Assembly: GCF_015070855.1 (NCBI RefSeq)
Contig: NZ_JADDIX010000092.1
Span: 1 to 45,590 of the forward strand
DNA length: 45,590 nucleotides
From: Pseudomonas lopnurensis
Lineage (GTDB): Bacteria; Pseudomonadota; Gammaproteobacteria; Pseudomonadales; Pseudomonadaceae
Direction of reading: 5' to 3'
Shown: positions 1-7,953 of the stretch, piece by piece
Numbering within the stretch: position 1 is the stretch's first letter
Layout of the letters: each line of letters opens with the position of its first letter
Made by a program: the position numbers and the translations under genes
Notes under the pieces: model-generated
The model's database searches: none
What the model saw: only the letters and a program-made list of their open reading frames with translations
Told to the model about the DNA's origin: nothing

Positions 1-1
1 C

Positions 2-313
2 GTCGAGCAACCGTTGCCGGACATGCCCATCCTGGAGCAGAGCCGCCACCTCGATCCGCTGACCGCCGCCCACGATGCAGCGACCAACCGCCCACCGCGT
101 TACTGGCGCGACAGCGATGCCAAAGCCTGGGAGCGTAAAGACGGTAAACGCCTGCGGGAAAAGCTGGCCGCCTATCCCTGGCAACAACGGCCCTGCATCC
201 TCCAAGCCAGGATCGACCCCGGCTTGAGCATCGGGAGCTACTACCGCAGCCAGGAAGCGAAAGGCATTCAGGCTACGCCCAAGGCTGTCGATTTCGATAA
301 CGCTCATCGCTAG
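2..313 (+). CDS. C-terminal part of an unrecognised protein (gene starts before the window)
   Basis: The frame is open from the first complete codon at base 2 to a TAG stop at 311-313, so the first 103 residues seen are probably the tail of a longer protein. A TTG at 14 could serve as a start but has no convincing ribosome binding site, and the frame continues upstream of it. The tail is basic and rich in Trp, Tyr and Arg (for example RPPRYWRDSDAKAWERKDG) and has no membrane segment. I do not recognise the family. The TAG stop lies inside the CTAG that bounds the repeat element starting at 310, so that element abuts the end of this gene exactly. Confidence 0.6.
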   Translation, partial: VEQPLPDMPILEQSRHLDPLTAAHDAATNRPPRYWRDSDAKAWERKDGKRLREKLAAYPWQQRPCILQARIDPGLSIGSYYRSQEAKGIQATPKAVDFDNAHR

Positions 314-505
314 TGGACTGTCTTGGAAGTTCGTTTATTCATGCGTTGCCTCGACTCGGGAGAAGCGCAAGAGCCTTCGAGCGTAAGAGCTTGGGGGCAC
401 CTAGTCCTTGCTGGCGATCCCGACCACCATCGCCGGATCGCCAGCAAGCTGGCTCCTACAACATAATGCTCAGTGAGTTAACAAACTAACCAAACAGGCC
501 ACTAG
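310..505 (+). mobile_element. 196-bp non-autonomous element with terminal inverted repeats (copy 1)
   Basis: The element is bounded by CTAG on both sides (310-313 and 502-505). Its ends are imperfect inverted repeats of roughly 30 bp: the left end reads CTAGTGGACTGTCTTGG and the right end, read inward, CTAGTGGCCTGTTTGG. It holds no ORF. The middle carries a Pseudomonas REP-type palindrome, with TTGCTGGCGATC near 403-414 answered by GATCGCCAGCAAGCTGGCTC near 436-455. A second copy lies in opposite orientation at 36440-36627. The structure fits a MITE-like element mobilised in trans, with CTAG as a possible target duplication; because CTAG is itself palindromic, duplication and terminus cannot be separated. 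The mobilising enzyme is unknown. Confidence 0.7.
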
Positions 506-609
506 CCCCTAAGACCCATTTATCTCACCGCCAATACGACAACTGGCCTGCATCCGCGCGCGACCTCCATTACACTGCGCGGCCGTTTTTTCGCAGTCCG
601 GTACGCACC

Positions 610-1875
610 ATGCAAAACGCTTCTCCCGCCCGCGCCTGCGGCATCGACTTCGGCACCTCCAATTCCACGGTCGGCTGGTGGCGGCCGGGCGTCGATCCGT
701 TGATCGCGCTGGAGGGTGAGCAGCCGACATTGCCCTCGGTGGTGTTCTTCAATACCGAGGAGCGCCGGCCGGTCTACGGCCGTCAGGCGCTGGGCGAATA
801 CCTGGAAGGCTACGAAGGCCGGCTGATGCGCTCGCTCAAGAGCCTGCTGGGTTCCAAGCTGCTGAAAAGCGAAACCACCGTGCTCGGCAGCGCCATGCCG
901 TTCAAGGAAATCCTCGGGTTGTTCCTCGGTACGCTCAAGCAGCGCGCCGAGGCCGCGGCGGGGCGGCCGTTCGAGGAGGTGGTGCTGGGGCGGCCAGTGT
1001 TCTTCGTCGACGACGACCCGCAGGCCGACCGCGAGGCGGCGGATACCCTGGCGGCCGCGGCGCGCAAGATCGGCTTCAAGGACGTCTCCTTCCAGTTCGA
1101 GCCGATCGCTGCGGCGTTCGATTACGAATCGCGCATCGAGCAGGAGGAGCGGGTGCTGATCGTCGACATCGGTGGTGGCACCTCGGACTTCTCCCTGGTG
1201 CGGCTGTCGCCCGAGCGGCGCAGCATCGACGAACGGCAGTCGGACATTCTCGCGACCGCCGGCGTGCACATCGGTGGCACCGATTTCGACAAGCAGCTCA
1301 GTCTGCAGGGCGTGATGCCGCTGTTCGGCTACGGCAGCCGGATGAAGAGCGATGCGCCGATGCCCACCAGTACCCACCTCAATCTGGCGACCTGGCACAC
1401 CATCAATGCAGTCTACGCGCGGGCCTCGCAACGGGCGCTGCAGAGCATGCGCTATGACATCGTCGACCCCACCGGCATCGACCGGCTGTTCCGTCTGATC
1501 GAACAGCGCGCGGGGCACTGGCTGGCGATGCAGGTGGAGCAGGGCAAGATCGAGTTGACCGAACGGCCGTGCTATCCCATCGACTTCCAGCGCATCGAGC
1601 CGGGGCTGCGCGCCGAGCTGACCCGCGCTGCCTTCGAAAGCGCCATCGCGCCACTGCTCGAACGCATCGGTGCCAGCGTCGGGCAGTTGCTGGCCGACGC
1701 CGGCATGCGTCACGACGAGGTCGACACGGTGTTCTTCACCGGCGGCTCGAGCGCCATCCCGGCGCTGCGTCACAGTGTCGCCAAACTGTTGCCACGGGCG
1801 CGCCATGTCGAAGGCAACCGCTTCGGCAGCATCGGCAGCGGCCTGGCCATCGAGGCGCGCAAACGCTACGGCTGA
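610..1875 (+). CDS. yegD: Hsp70-family chaperone-like ATPase, YegD type
   Basis: This 421-residue protein has the actin/Hsp70 nucleotide-binding fold. Visible motifs are the phosphate-1 loop GIDFGTSNS near residue 11, the phosphate-2 loop VDIGGGTSDFS near residue 184 and the adenosine loop FFTGGSSAIP near residue 377. There is no separate substrate-binding domain as in DnaK (about 640 residues). That matches the YegD group, DnaK-like proteins of about 450 residues with no firmly established client. It should act in the cytoplasm. The ATG at 610 is followed directly by the conserved motif. It stands alone, 117 bp ahead of the CHAD gene on the same strand, and the intervening DNA contains a PHO-box-like sequence, so the two genes are probably transcribed separately. 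Confidence 0.85.
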   Translation: MQNASPARACGIDFGTSNSTVGWWRPGVDPLIALEGEQPTLPSVVFFNTEERRPVYGRQALGEYLEGYEGRLMRSLKSLLGSKLLKSETTVLGSAMPFKEILGLFLGTLKQRAEAAAGRPFEEVVLGRPVFFVDDDPQADREAADTLAAAARKIGFKDVSFQFEPIAAAFDYESRIEQEERVLIVDIGGGTSDFSLVRLSPERRSIDERQSDILATAGVHIGGTDFDKQLSLQGVMPLFGYGSRMKSDAPMPTSTHLNLATWHTINAVYARASQRALQSMRYDIVDPTGIDRLFRLIEQRAGHWLAMQVEQGKIELTERPCYPIDFQRIEPGLRAELTRAAFESAIAPLLERIGASVGQLLADAGMRHDEVDTVFFTGGSSAIPALRHSVAKLLPRARHVEGNRFGSIGSGLAIEARKRYG

Positions 1876-1896
1876 GGCGGATAGCGGTGAAATCCG

Positions 1897-1916
1897 CTGT
1901 CACACAAACTTCACAT
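1897..1916 (+). promoter_or_regulatory. PHO-box-like (PhoB) site upstream of the CHAD gene
   Basis: The sequence CTGTCACACAAACTTCACAT resembles the PhoB box, a repeat of CTGTCAT-like half sites at 11-bp spacing. The first half (CTGTCAC) is good and the second (CTTCACA) is degenerate. It lies 77 bp before the proposed start of the CHAD gene at 1993. CHAD domains are known to bind polyphosphate, so phosphate control would make sense. The assignment is by pattern only. Confidence 0.4.
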
Positions 1917-1992
1917 CGGTTCGTCGTCGGCGGGCTTAGCCTGTCCCGGACCGCCGCTGCGCTTGAGCGGCCTTCTCCAAGGGGAAGTCATC

Positions 1993-2898
1993 ATGGCCTA
2001 CCGAATACGCCCTCGACGCAACGCCGCCAAGCAAGTGCGCAAGGCCGCGCTGGACCGCATCAGCGAGGCGATGCGGGCGCTGGCGCTACCGGCCGCGCAG
2101 CGGGCCGAAGGCGTGCACCAGGCGCGCAAGCGCTTCAAGGAGCTGCGCGCGCTCTTGCGCCTGGTGCGCGAGCCGCTGGGCGGCGCCTTCGCGCGCGAGA
2201 ACCGCTGCGTGCGCGATCTCGGTCGCGCGCTGTCCGAGTCGCGCGAAGCCACCGCCATGCTGGAAAGCTGGGATGCGCTGGCCGAGGCGCACCGCGCTGT
2301 CTTCGCCTGCGAGCCGCTGCAGCAGGTGCGTCAGCGCCTGGCCCAGCGGGCCGAGCCGGCCGCAGACGACGGCGCGCTCGAGGCGAGCATCGAACAGGCA
2401 CTGCGGCAACTGCGCGAACTGGCCGTGCGGGTGGACGACTGGCCGCTCGACGGCAAGGGCTTCGCCCTGCTGGAAGCGGGTCTGGAGCGCAGCTATCGCG
2501 AGGGGCGCCGGGATCTCGCCCGCGCCCAGCGCGACCCCGGCGATGAAGGCCTGCACGAATGGCGCAAACGGGTGAAGGACCAGTGGTATCACAGCCAGTT
2601 GCTCGCGCCGTGCTGGCCGGGAGCCTTTGACTGCCGGTGCAAGCAGCTCAAGCGTCTGGCCGACGATCTGGGCGACGACCATGACCTGGCGATGATGCGC
2701 CAGTTGCTCGTGGCCGAGCCGGCACTGTTCGGCGAGCCGGTAACACGCGAACGGATCGCGACGCTGATCGAGGAACGCCGCGCCGAGCTGCGGGCGTCCG
2801 CCTTCGCCCGTGGCCGGCGGCTCTATGCCGAGCCGCCGAAGGCGCTGGTGGCGCGTATGGAAGCCTACTGGGGCATCGCTCGCGCCGAGCGTGGCTGA
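1993..2898 (+). CDS. CHAD-domain protein (probable polyphosphate binding)
   Basis: This 301-residue protein is a helical CHAD domain, named for its conserved histidines in basic helices. Visible signatures are VHQARKRFKELRALLRLVR near residue 41 and, in the second half, LHEWRKRVKDQWYHSQLL followed by LADDLGDDHDLAMM. CHAD domains bind inorganic polyphosphate through these His, Arg and Lys residues. Here the domain stands alone, without a fused CYTH triphosphatase. I chose ATG 1993 because AAGGGGAAG sits at proper distance before it; an in-frame start at 1963 would add residues (MSGLLQGEVI) that read through that ribosome binding site. A PHO-box-like site lies just upstream. No partner gene is adjacent. 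Confidence 0.85.
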   Translation: MAYRIRPRRNAAKQVRKAALDRISEAMRALALPAAQRAEGVHQARKRFKELRALLRLVREPLGGAFARENRCVRDLGRALSESREATAMLESWDALAEAHRAVFACEPLQQVRQRLAQRAEPAADDGALEASIEQALRQLRELAVRVDDWPLDGKGFALLEAGLERSYREGRRDLARAQRDPGDEGLHEWRKRVKDQWYHSQLLAPCWPGAFDCRCKQLKRLADDLGDDHDLAMMRQLLVAEPALFGEPVTRERIATLIEERRAELRASAFARGRRLYAEPPKALVARMEAYWGIARAERG

Positions 2899-2937
2899 AC
2901 GGCTGTTTTGAGAAAGATGTGCGGGGCGATGCTTTTT

Positions 2938-2982
2938 AGCTTCAAGCTTCAAGCTTCAAGCTTCAAGCTTCAAGCTTCAAGC
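2938..2982. repeat. Heptanucleotide tandem repeat, six copies
   Basis: The unit TTCAAGC is repeated six times without a mismatch at 2941-2982, preceded by AGC, which extends the pattern by three bases. It lies 40 bp beyond the stop of the CHAD gene and about 400 bp beyond the 3' end of rapA, so it is in non-coding DNA. Copy number should change easily by slipped-strand replication. No promoter is apparent within it. Confidence 0.95.
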
Positions 2983-3089
2983 TGGCAGCCCTTCGGCCCG
3001 CAGCGCCGCGAGGGCGCGCCTCCCACCGGCTCGGTGCGGGCCGGCTGCTTTTGTGGAAGGCCCGCCCTCGGGGCGATGTTTCGCCGGCG

Positions 3090-3377
3090 GGGCGGCTTTG
3101 GTGGGCTGAAGCCCACCCTACGGTGCTGGCATAGAACGTAGGGTGGATGGCCGAAGCCATCCACGCGAGTGCGGCGCCTGGTCGAGCACGGGGCGTATCC
3201 ATGCGCATGTTAGGTCTCAGTGGAAGTAGGTTGGGTTGAGGCGCGCAGCGCCGAAGCCCAACGGGATCTCACGGTCTCGGCCCACAGTGTCCGTCACCGG
3301 CATTTCGAATGCCTTGCCGGATGCCGTGCTCGTTGGGCTTCGCTGCGCTCAACCTCGGCGGCCCCACCCAACCTACG
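3090..3377. repeat. Cluster of dispersed intergenic palindromic repeats
   Basis: The gap between the tandem repeat and the end of rapA holds no gene. It contains GTGGGCTGAAGCCCAC followed by CCTAC (3101-3121), then GTAGGGTGGATGG with its inverted arm CCATCCAC (3138-3162). Next come two opposed copies of a GTTGGGTTGAG...GAAGCCCAACG repeat, at about 3226-3264 and 3331-3377. Related copies occur at 28872-28979, 36310-36439 and 42945-43028. They look like dispersed repeats of the chromosome and the last one abuts the rapA stop codon. Confidence 0.75.
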
Positions 3378-3379
3378 TG

Positions 3380-6229
3380 TCAGCCGGCGACCAACACCCG
3401 AATCGCCTCCAGCCGCAGGGCCGCCTTGTCCAGCGCCGCCAGACCCTCTTCACGCTGCTTGCGCAGGGCGTCGATCTCGCTGTCGCGCACGCTGGGGTTG
3501 ACTGCCTGCAGTGCCACCAGGCGCGCCAGTTCTTCTTCCAGGTCGGCCTTGAGCCGACGCTGGGCCTCGGCGACACGCTCGGCATGGCGCGGAGCGACCT
3601 TGGCTTCGGCGGCGGAGATCTGCGCCGCCAGCACGTCGCGCTGGGCCTGGACGAACTTGTTGGCGCTGGCGCGCGGCACGCTTTCGAGCTGGTCGTTGAG
3701 GGTCTCGAAGGCGACCTTGGCGGCCAGGTCGTTACCGTTGCCGTCCAGCAGGCAGCGCAGCGCCAGCGGTGGCAGGAAGCGGCTCAGCTGCAATGCGCGC
3801 GGGGCCACCACTTCACTGACGAACAGCAGTTCCAGCAGTACGGTACCGGGCTTGAGCGCCTTGTTCTTGATCAGCGCCACCGCGGTGTTGCCCATCGAAC
3901 CGGACAGCACCAGATCCATGCCGCCCTGCACCATGGGATGCTCCCAGGTCAGGAACTGCATGTCCTCGCGGGCCAGGGCCTGTTCGCGATCGTAGGTGAT
4001 GGTCACTGCCTCGTCGTCGCCCAGCGGGAAGCTGGCGTCCAGCATCTTCTCGCTGGGACGCAGCACCAGGGCGTTTTCCGAGTGGTCTTCGCTGTCGATG
4101 CCGAAGGCGTCGAACAACTGCTCCATGTAGATCGGTAAGGCGAACTGGTCGTCCTGTTCCTCGATGGCTTCGACCAGCGCCTTGCCCTGTTCGCCGCCGC
4201 CGGAGTTGAGTTCCAGCAGGCGGTCGCGGCCGCTGTGCAGTTCGGCTTCCAGGCGTTCGCGCTCGGCGCGGGCTTCGTCGATCAGTCGCTGGTAGGCGTC
4301 GTCGTCACCTTCTTCCAACTGCGCCAGCAGGCGCGGGCCGAACTGGTGCTGCAGGGCATTGCCGGTGGGGCAGGTGGCGAGGAAGGCATTCAGCGCTTCG
4401 TGATACCACTTGAACAGGCGTTCCTGCGGGCTGGTTTCCAAGTACGGTACGTGCAGCTGGATGATGTGCTGCTGGCCGATGCGGTCGAGGCGGCCGATAC
4501 GCTGTTCGAGCAGGTCCGGGTGGGCCGGCAGGTCGAACAGCACCAGGTGGTGGCTGAACTGGAAGTTGCGGCCTTCGCTGCCGATCTCGGAGCAGATCAG
4601 CACCTGGGCGCCGAATTCTTCGTCGGCGAAATAGGCGGCGGCGCGGTCGCGCTCGAGGATGCTCATGCCTTCGTGGAACACCGTGGCGGGGATGCCGGAG
4701 CGCACGCGCAGGGCGTCCTCGAGGTCAAGCGCGGTTTCCGCGTGGGCGCAGATCACCAGCACCTTGTACTTCTTCAGCATCTTCAGGGAGTCGATCAGCC
4801 ATTCGACGCGAGGATCGAACTGCCACCAGCGATCCGCCGCCTCGCCCTCGTCACGCTGGCTCTGGAAGGCGACTTCCGGATAGAGCTCGGCATGCTCGCC
4901 CAGCGGCAGCTCCAGGTATTCGGCCGGACAGGGCAGCGGATAGGGATGCAACTGGCGCTCGGGGAAGCCCCGTACGGCGGCGCGAGTGTTGCGGAACAGC
5001 AAGCGCCCGGTGCCATGGCGATCGAGCAGTTCGCGGATCAGCCGGCTGCTGGCCGCGGTGTCGCCATCGGTGGCGGCGGCGAGCAGGGCTTCGCCTTCGG
5101 CTCCGAGGAAACCATGGATGGTCTGGTGCGCCTCCGGCGACAGGCGGCCCTCGTCGAGCAGTTCCTGCACCGCCCGGGCGACCGGCTGGTAGCTGCTGCT
5201 CTCGGCACGGAAGGCCTCCAGGTCATGGAAGCGATTGGGGTCGAGCAGGCGCAGGCGGGCGAAGTGGCTGTCCTGGCCGAGCTGCTCGGGCGTCGCGGTC
5301 AGCAGCAGGACGCCGGGAATGACTTCGGCCAGTTGCTCGACCAGCTTGTATTCGGCGCTGGCGTTTTCCGGGTGCCAGACCAGGTGATGCGCCTCGTCCA
5401 CCACCAGCAGGTCCCAGCCGGCGGCGAAGGCGGCATCCTGGGCGCGCTCGTCGTCCATCAGCCAGTCCAGCGAGACCAGGGCGAGCTGGGCATCCTCGAA
5501 GGGGTTGCTGGCGTCGCTCTCGATGAAGCGTTCATCGTCGAACAGCGCCACCTGCAGGTTGAAGCGGCGACGCATTTCCACCAGCCACTGGTGCTGGAGA
5601 TTTTCCGGGACCAGGATCAGCACGCGGGCGGCGCGGCCGGAGAGCAGCTGGCGGTGGATGATCAGGCCGGCCTCGATGGTCTTGCCCAGGCCCACTTCGT
5701 CGGCCAGCAGTACGCGCGGGGCGATGCGGTCGGCGACTTCCCTGGCGATGTGCAACTGGTGGGAGATCGGCTGGGCGCGCGCGCCGCCCAGGCCCCACAG
5801 CGTCGATTGCAGCTGGGCGCTCTGGTGCTGCAGGGTGTGGTAGCGCAGGCTGAACCAGTTGAGCGGGTCGATCTGCCCGGCGAACAGGCGGTCGCTGGCC
5901 AGGCGGAACTGGATGAAGTTGGACAGCTGGGTTTCCGGCAGGGTGCGGGCTTCGTTCTGCGCGGTGAGGCCGTGGTAGACCAGCAGACCGTCGACGTCGT
6001 CGACCTCGCGCACGGTCATTTTCCAGCCTTCGAAGTGGGTGATCTCGTCGCCGGGAACGAAACGTACGCGCGTCAGCGGGGCGCTGCGGGTCGCATATTG
6101 ACGGGTTTCACCAGTGGCGGGATAGAGCACGGTGAGCATTCGCCCATCCTGGGTCAGGATGGTTCCGAGTCCGAGTTCCGCCTCACTGTCGCTGATCCAG
6201 CGTTGCCCCGGTAGATACTGCTGCGCCAT
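3380..6229 (-). CDS. rapA: RNA polymerase-associated SWI2/SNF2 ATPase RapA (HepA)
   Basis: RapA binds RNA polymerase and uses ATP hydrolysis to recycle it after transcription. The 949-residue product has almost the length usual for the family. The N-terminal Tudor-like region (residues 1-110) is followed by a SNF2 helicase core with Walker A DEVGLGKT at 177-184 and DEAH at 278-281. The second helicase lobe carries [15 protein letters not shown] and the motif VI sequence [12 protein letters not shown]. The C-terminal 300 residues are the RapA-specific part. I chose the ATG at 6227-6229 because GGGAGG precedes it and the product starts [11 protein letters not shown]; the frame stays open further upstream but has no better start. 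It is divergent from the small gene at 6373. Confidence 0.97.
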   Translation of the reverse strand: MAQQYLPGQRWISDSEAELGLGTILTQDGRMLTVLYPATGETRQYATRSAPLTRVRFVPGDEITHFEGWKMTVREVDDVDGLLVYHGLTAQNEARTLPETQLSNFIQFRLASDRLFAGQIDPLNWFSLRYHTLQHQSAQLQSTLWGLGGARAQPISHQLHIAREVADRIAPRVLLADEVGLGKTIEAGLIIHRQLLSGRAARVLILVPENLQHQWLVEMRRRFNLQVALFDDERFIESDASNPFEDAQLALVSLDWLMDDERAQDAAFAAGWDLLVVDEAHHLVWHPENASAEYKLVEQLAEVIPGVLLLTATPEQLGQDSHFARLRLLDPNRFHDLEAFRAESSSYQPVARAVQELLDEGRLSPEAHQTIHGFLGAEGEALLAAATDGDTAASSRLIRELLDRHGTGRLLFRNTRAAVRGFPERQLHPYPLPCPAEYLELPLGEHAELYPEVAFQSQRDEGEAADRWWQFDPRVEWLIDSLKMLKKYKVLVICAHAETALDLEDALRVRSGIPATVFHEGMSILERDRAAAYFADEEFGAQVLICSEIGSEGRNFQFSHHLVLFDLPAHPDLLEQRIGRLDRIGQQHIIQLHVPYLETSPQERLFKWYHEALNAFLATCPTGNALQHQFGPRLLAQLEEGDDDAYQRLIDEARAERERLEAELHSGRDRLLELNSGGGEQGKALVEAIEEQDDQFALPIYMEQLFDAFGIDSEDHSENALVLRPSEKMLDASFPLGDDEAVTITYDREQALAREDMQFLTWEHPMVQGGMDLVLSGSMGNTAVALIKNKALKPGTVLLELLFVSEVVAPRALQLSRFLPPLALRCLLDGNGNDLAAKVAFETLNDQLESVPRASANKFVQAQRDVLAAQISAAEAKVAPRHAERVAEAQRRLKADLEEELARLVALQAVNPSVRDSEIDALRKQREEGLAALDKAALRLEAIRVLVAG

Positions 6230-6372
6230 GCTGCCTCCCGCTGTGAAAAAGCCGGCTATGTTAACGGAACGTCGTGGCGAGAGCGACGTCCGATACGGGC
6301 CCGGTTGAAGTGTAGCGGCCCTGCTAAAGTTGAACGGTGTCCGGCCGATCAAGCGCTCAAGAGGGAACGAGC

Positions 6373-6669
6373 ATGCTGCCACCCATTCCATCAGGCGTTA
6401 TCCAGGTGACTGCCCAGCAGGACGTGGTCAAGCCGCGCCCGGACATCGCCCCCGTGACACCGGTGCAGCCGAGCTCCGGCGAAAGCGCCGTCAGCCTCGA
6501 TCGGCGCCACCCGCAGGAAGCCGAGCAGATGCTGCGTGACGAGCAGCGCCGGCGGCAACGCCGTGGCTACTCGGCCGAGGAGCTGGCCACAGGCGACACG
6601 GCCGAGGACGATCAGGCGGAACTGGACGAGCTGCCGCGCCAGGGGCTTTGGGTGGATGTCGAAGTCTGA
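6373..6669 (+). CDS. Small conserved hypothetical protein, proline-rich N-terminus
   Basis: A 98-residue soluble protein starting at ATG 6373 after the ribosome binding site GAGGGA. The first 45 residues are Pro- and Val-rich and probably unstructured. The next part is strongly basic ([18 protein letters not shown]) and the end is acidic ([17 protein letters not shown]). No catalytic motif is visible. A protein of this kind occupies the same place between rapA and the AlkB-family gene in other Pseudomonas, as far as I recall, so it is probably a real conserved gene of unknown role. It ends 16 bp before the AlkB-family start and is probably cotranscribed with it. Confidence 0.7.
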   Translation: MLPPIPSGVIQVTAQQDVVKPRPDIAPVTPVQPSSGESAVSLDRRHPQEAEQMLRDEQRRRQRRGYSAEELATGDTAEDDQAELDELPRQGLWVDVEV

Positions 6670-6685
6670 GCCGTCGAAGCCGTCC

Positions 6686-7294
6686 ATGATCACCGACCCG
6701 CATGCCTCGATCGACCTGATCGATGCCGAGCTGCGCTACCTGCCGCACTGGCTGGACCGCACAACGGCCGACGTCTGGCTGCGTCGCCTGATCGACGAAA
6801 CCCCCTGGGAGCAGCCGCAGGTGAGGCTCTACGGCCGTACCCTGGCGGTACCGCGGCTGGTGGCCTGGTATGGCGATGCCGCGGCCCGTTATCGCTATTC
6901 CGGCCTGCTGCACGAGCCGCGGCCATGGACGCCGCTGCTGGAGGAAATCCGCCGGCGCCTGCAGGTCGAAGTCGACGGGCGGTTCAATGGTGTGTTGCTC
7001 AATCTGTATCGTGACGGGCAGGATGCCATGGGCTGGCACAGCGATGACGAGCCGGAGCTGGGGCGCGAGCCGTTGCTGGCTTCGCTGAGCCTGGGGGCGG
7101 TGCGGCGTTTCGATCTGCGGCGCAAGGGCGGCAGCCGCATCGAACACTCCCTCGAGCTCGGTCATGGTTCGCTGCTGGTCATGAGCGGGGCGACCCAGCA
7201 TCATTGGCAGCACCAGATCCCCCGTACCCGCAGAGCCCCGATGCCGCGGCTGAATCTGACCTTTCGCCTGATCCATCCGAGTCCGTATCCATGA
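6686..7294 (+). CDS. AlkB-family Fe(II)/2-oxoglutarate dioxygenase
   Basis: AlkB-type enzymes remove alkyl groups from bases in DNA or RNA by oxidative demethylation using Fe(II), 2-oxoglutarate and O2. The 202-residue product shows FNGVLLNLYRDGQDAMGWHSDDE, whose HSD supplies two iron ligands. The third ligand lies in GATQHHWQHQIP, and RLNLTFR contains the arginines that hold 2-oxoglutarate. Length and motifs match the short bacterial AlkB2/AlkB3-like group rather than E. coli AlkB. ATG 6686 was chosen as the first ATG after the preceding stop; earlier in-frame starts would overlap the upstream gene by over 130 bp. Its stop overlaps the next start (ATGA), which suggests translational coupling. 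Confidence 0.88.
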   Translation: MITDPHASIDLIDAELRYLPHWLDRTTADVWLRRLIDETPWEQPQVRLYGRTLAVPRLVAWYGDAAARYRYSGLLHEPRPWTPLLEEIRRRLQVEVDGRFNGVLLNLYRDGQDAMGWHSDDEPELGREPLLASLSLGAVRRFDLRRKGGSRIEHSLELGHGSLLVMSGATQHHWQHQIPRTRRAPMPRLNLTFRLIHPSPYP

Positions 7295-7452
7295 GCAGTG
7301 ATGAAAAGCTGATCGATTTCAGCGCCGAGCGCAGCAAGCGCATCCATGATTTAAAAGACAAGCGCCTCGAAGAGATGCGCCAGGCCTTCGAACAGGCGTT
7401 GCCGCTGGGCAAGGCGAAGAAGAAAGGCAAGGGCAAATCCAGAAAGCAATGA
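7291..7452 (+). CDS. Small basic hypothetical protein coupled to the AlkB-family gene
   Basis: A 53-residue product whose ATG overlaps the upstream TGA as ATGA. The N-terminal two thirds are predicted helical (KLIDFSAERSKRIHDLKDKR), and the C-terminus is a lysine-rich tail (KAKKKGKGKSRKQ) that could bind nucleic acid. No named family is recognised. The overlap with the dioxygenase gene and the coding-like composition support a real gene. Nothing resembling a strong terminator follows directly, though a TGGCGC/GCGCCA stem lies at 7547-7566. Confidence 0.65.
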   Translation: MSSDEKLIDFSAERSKRIHDLKDKRLEEMRQAFEQALPLGKAKKKGKGKSRKQ

Positions 7453-7592
7453 GTCCAGGCATCGCGATGCGAGCGGGGCATCTGACGGCGCCGTTTCATT
7501 CCTTTTCGCGATCGATTTCCCTGCCTTGATCGCCTCCATTTTTGAGTGGCGCTTTTTTTCGCGCCAACTTCCTCCGCAATACCCCTGTTTTC

Positions 7593-7606
7593 TTGACTCA
7601 GATCAG
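7593..7606 (+). promoter_or_regulatory. Possible second ANR-like site upstream of phrS
   Basis: TTGACTCAGATCAG matches the ANR/FNR palindrome TTGAT-N4-ATCAA in most positions; the last base and the fifth base of the left arm differ. It lies 50 bp upstream of the better site at 7643. It may be a weak accessory site or chance. Confidence 0.3.
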
Positions 7607-7642
7607 TCGTTGCATGCCCTTTGCGCGAGCATTTTCGGGCCA

Positions 7643-7656
7643 TTGACCCTGGTCAA
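7643..7656 (+). promoter_or_regulatory. ANR (FNR-type) binding site of the phrS promoter
   Basis: TTGACCCTGGTCAA is a near-perfect inverted repeat of the type bound by ANR, the Pseudomonas oxygen-sensing regulator. Its centre at 7649.5 would place a class II transcription start near 7691. A -10-like TAACTT lies at 7679-7684, consistent with that start. In P. aeruginosa, transcription of PhrS under low oxygen depends on ANR (known), and the arrangement here is the same. Confidence 0.8.
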
Positions 7657-7722
7657 TTTTTTCCGGCATGAGCCGGTTTAACTTGCAGCCATCGGACATT
7701 GAATGGTTGGGAGGTGAGTTTC

Positions 7723-7836
7723 ATGTTTGTCGATAATGTGGTGCTCGCAGGGGTAGTCACAGTCGGCCTGATGGTCGCCTTCTTCGTAGGTTTCGGATAT
7801 TTCGTTTGGCGGGATGCGCACAAGAAAAAGGGCTGA
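7723..7836 (+). CDS. 37-codon ORF within PhrS
   Basis: The ORF begins at ATG 7723 after GGGAGGTGAG, a strong ribosome binding site. It encodes a 37-residue peptide with one hydrophobic segment (VVLAGVVTVGLMVAFFVGFGYF) and a basic end (WRDAHKKKG), which looks like a single-pass membrane peptide. Its length equals the ORF known in P. aeruginosa PhrS, so the RNA is potentially dual-function. Whether the peptide does anything is not known to me. Confidence 0.8.
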   Translation: MFVDNVVLAGVVTVGLMVAFFVGFGYFVWRDAHKKKG

Positions 7837-7870
7837 TTCCCGACAGACACAAGGGCACGCAAGGCATTTA

Positions 7871-7896
7871 GGCGACTTCTGGTCGCCTTTTTTTTT
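7871..7896 (+). terminator. Rho-independent terminator of phrS
   Basis: GGCGAC, a five-base loop, then GTCGCC, followed by nine T residues. It ends the PhrS transcript, 34 bp after the small ORF. Confidence 0.9.
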
Positions 7897-7953
7897 ACTT
7901 TTTTTCTTCGTTGGCCGCCATGCCTGGGCTGGCATGGCGAGCACTGCTGCGGA

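Larger units (their letters stand above)
7690..7896 (+). ncRNA. phrS: PhrS regulatory small RNA
   Basis: PhrS of P. aeruginosa is an ANR-induced RNA of about 212 nt that contains a 37-codon ORF. It raises translation of the quorum-sensing regulator PqsR by pairing with its leader. The locus here shows the same parts: an ANR box (7643-7656), a -10-like element, a 37-codon ORF (7723-7836), and a strong terminator with stem GGCGAC...GTCGCC and a T run (7871-7896). The predicted RNA of about 207 nt fits. It sits between the AlkB-family gene cluster and phaJ, close to its P. aeruginosa location as I recall it. Both ends are inferred from motifs. Confidence 0.82.

Noticed and set aside
4235..6214. 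A 659-codon plus-strand frame opposite rapA
   Set aside because: It is the mirror of rapA, rich in Gln, Val and Gly, with no family resemblance.
7547..7566. TGGCGC/GCGCCA hairpin as terminator of the small gene ending at 7452
   Set aside because: The T run is in the loop and not after the stem, and it is about 95 bp from the stop.
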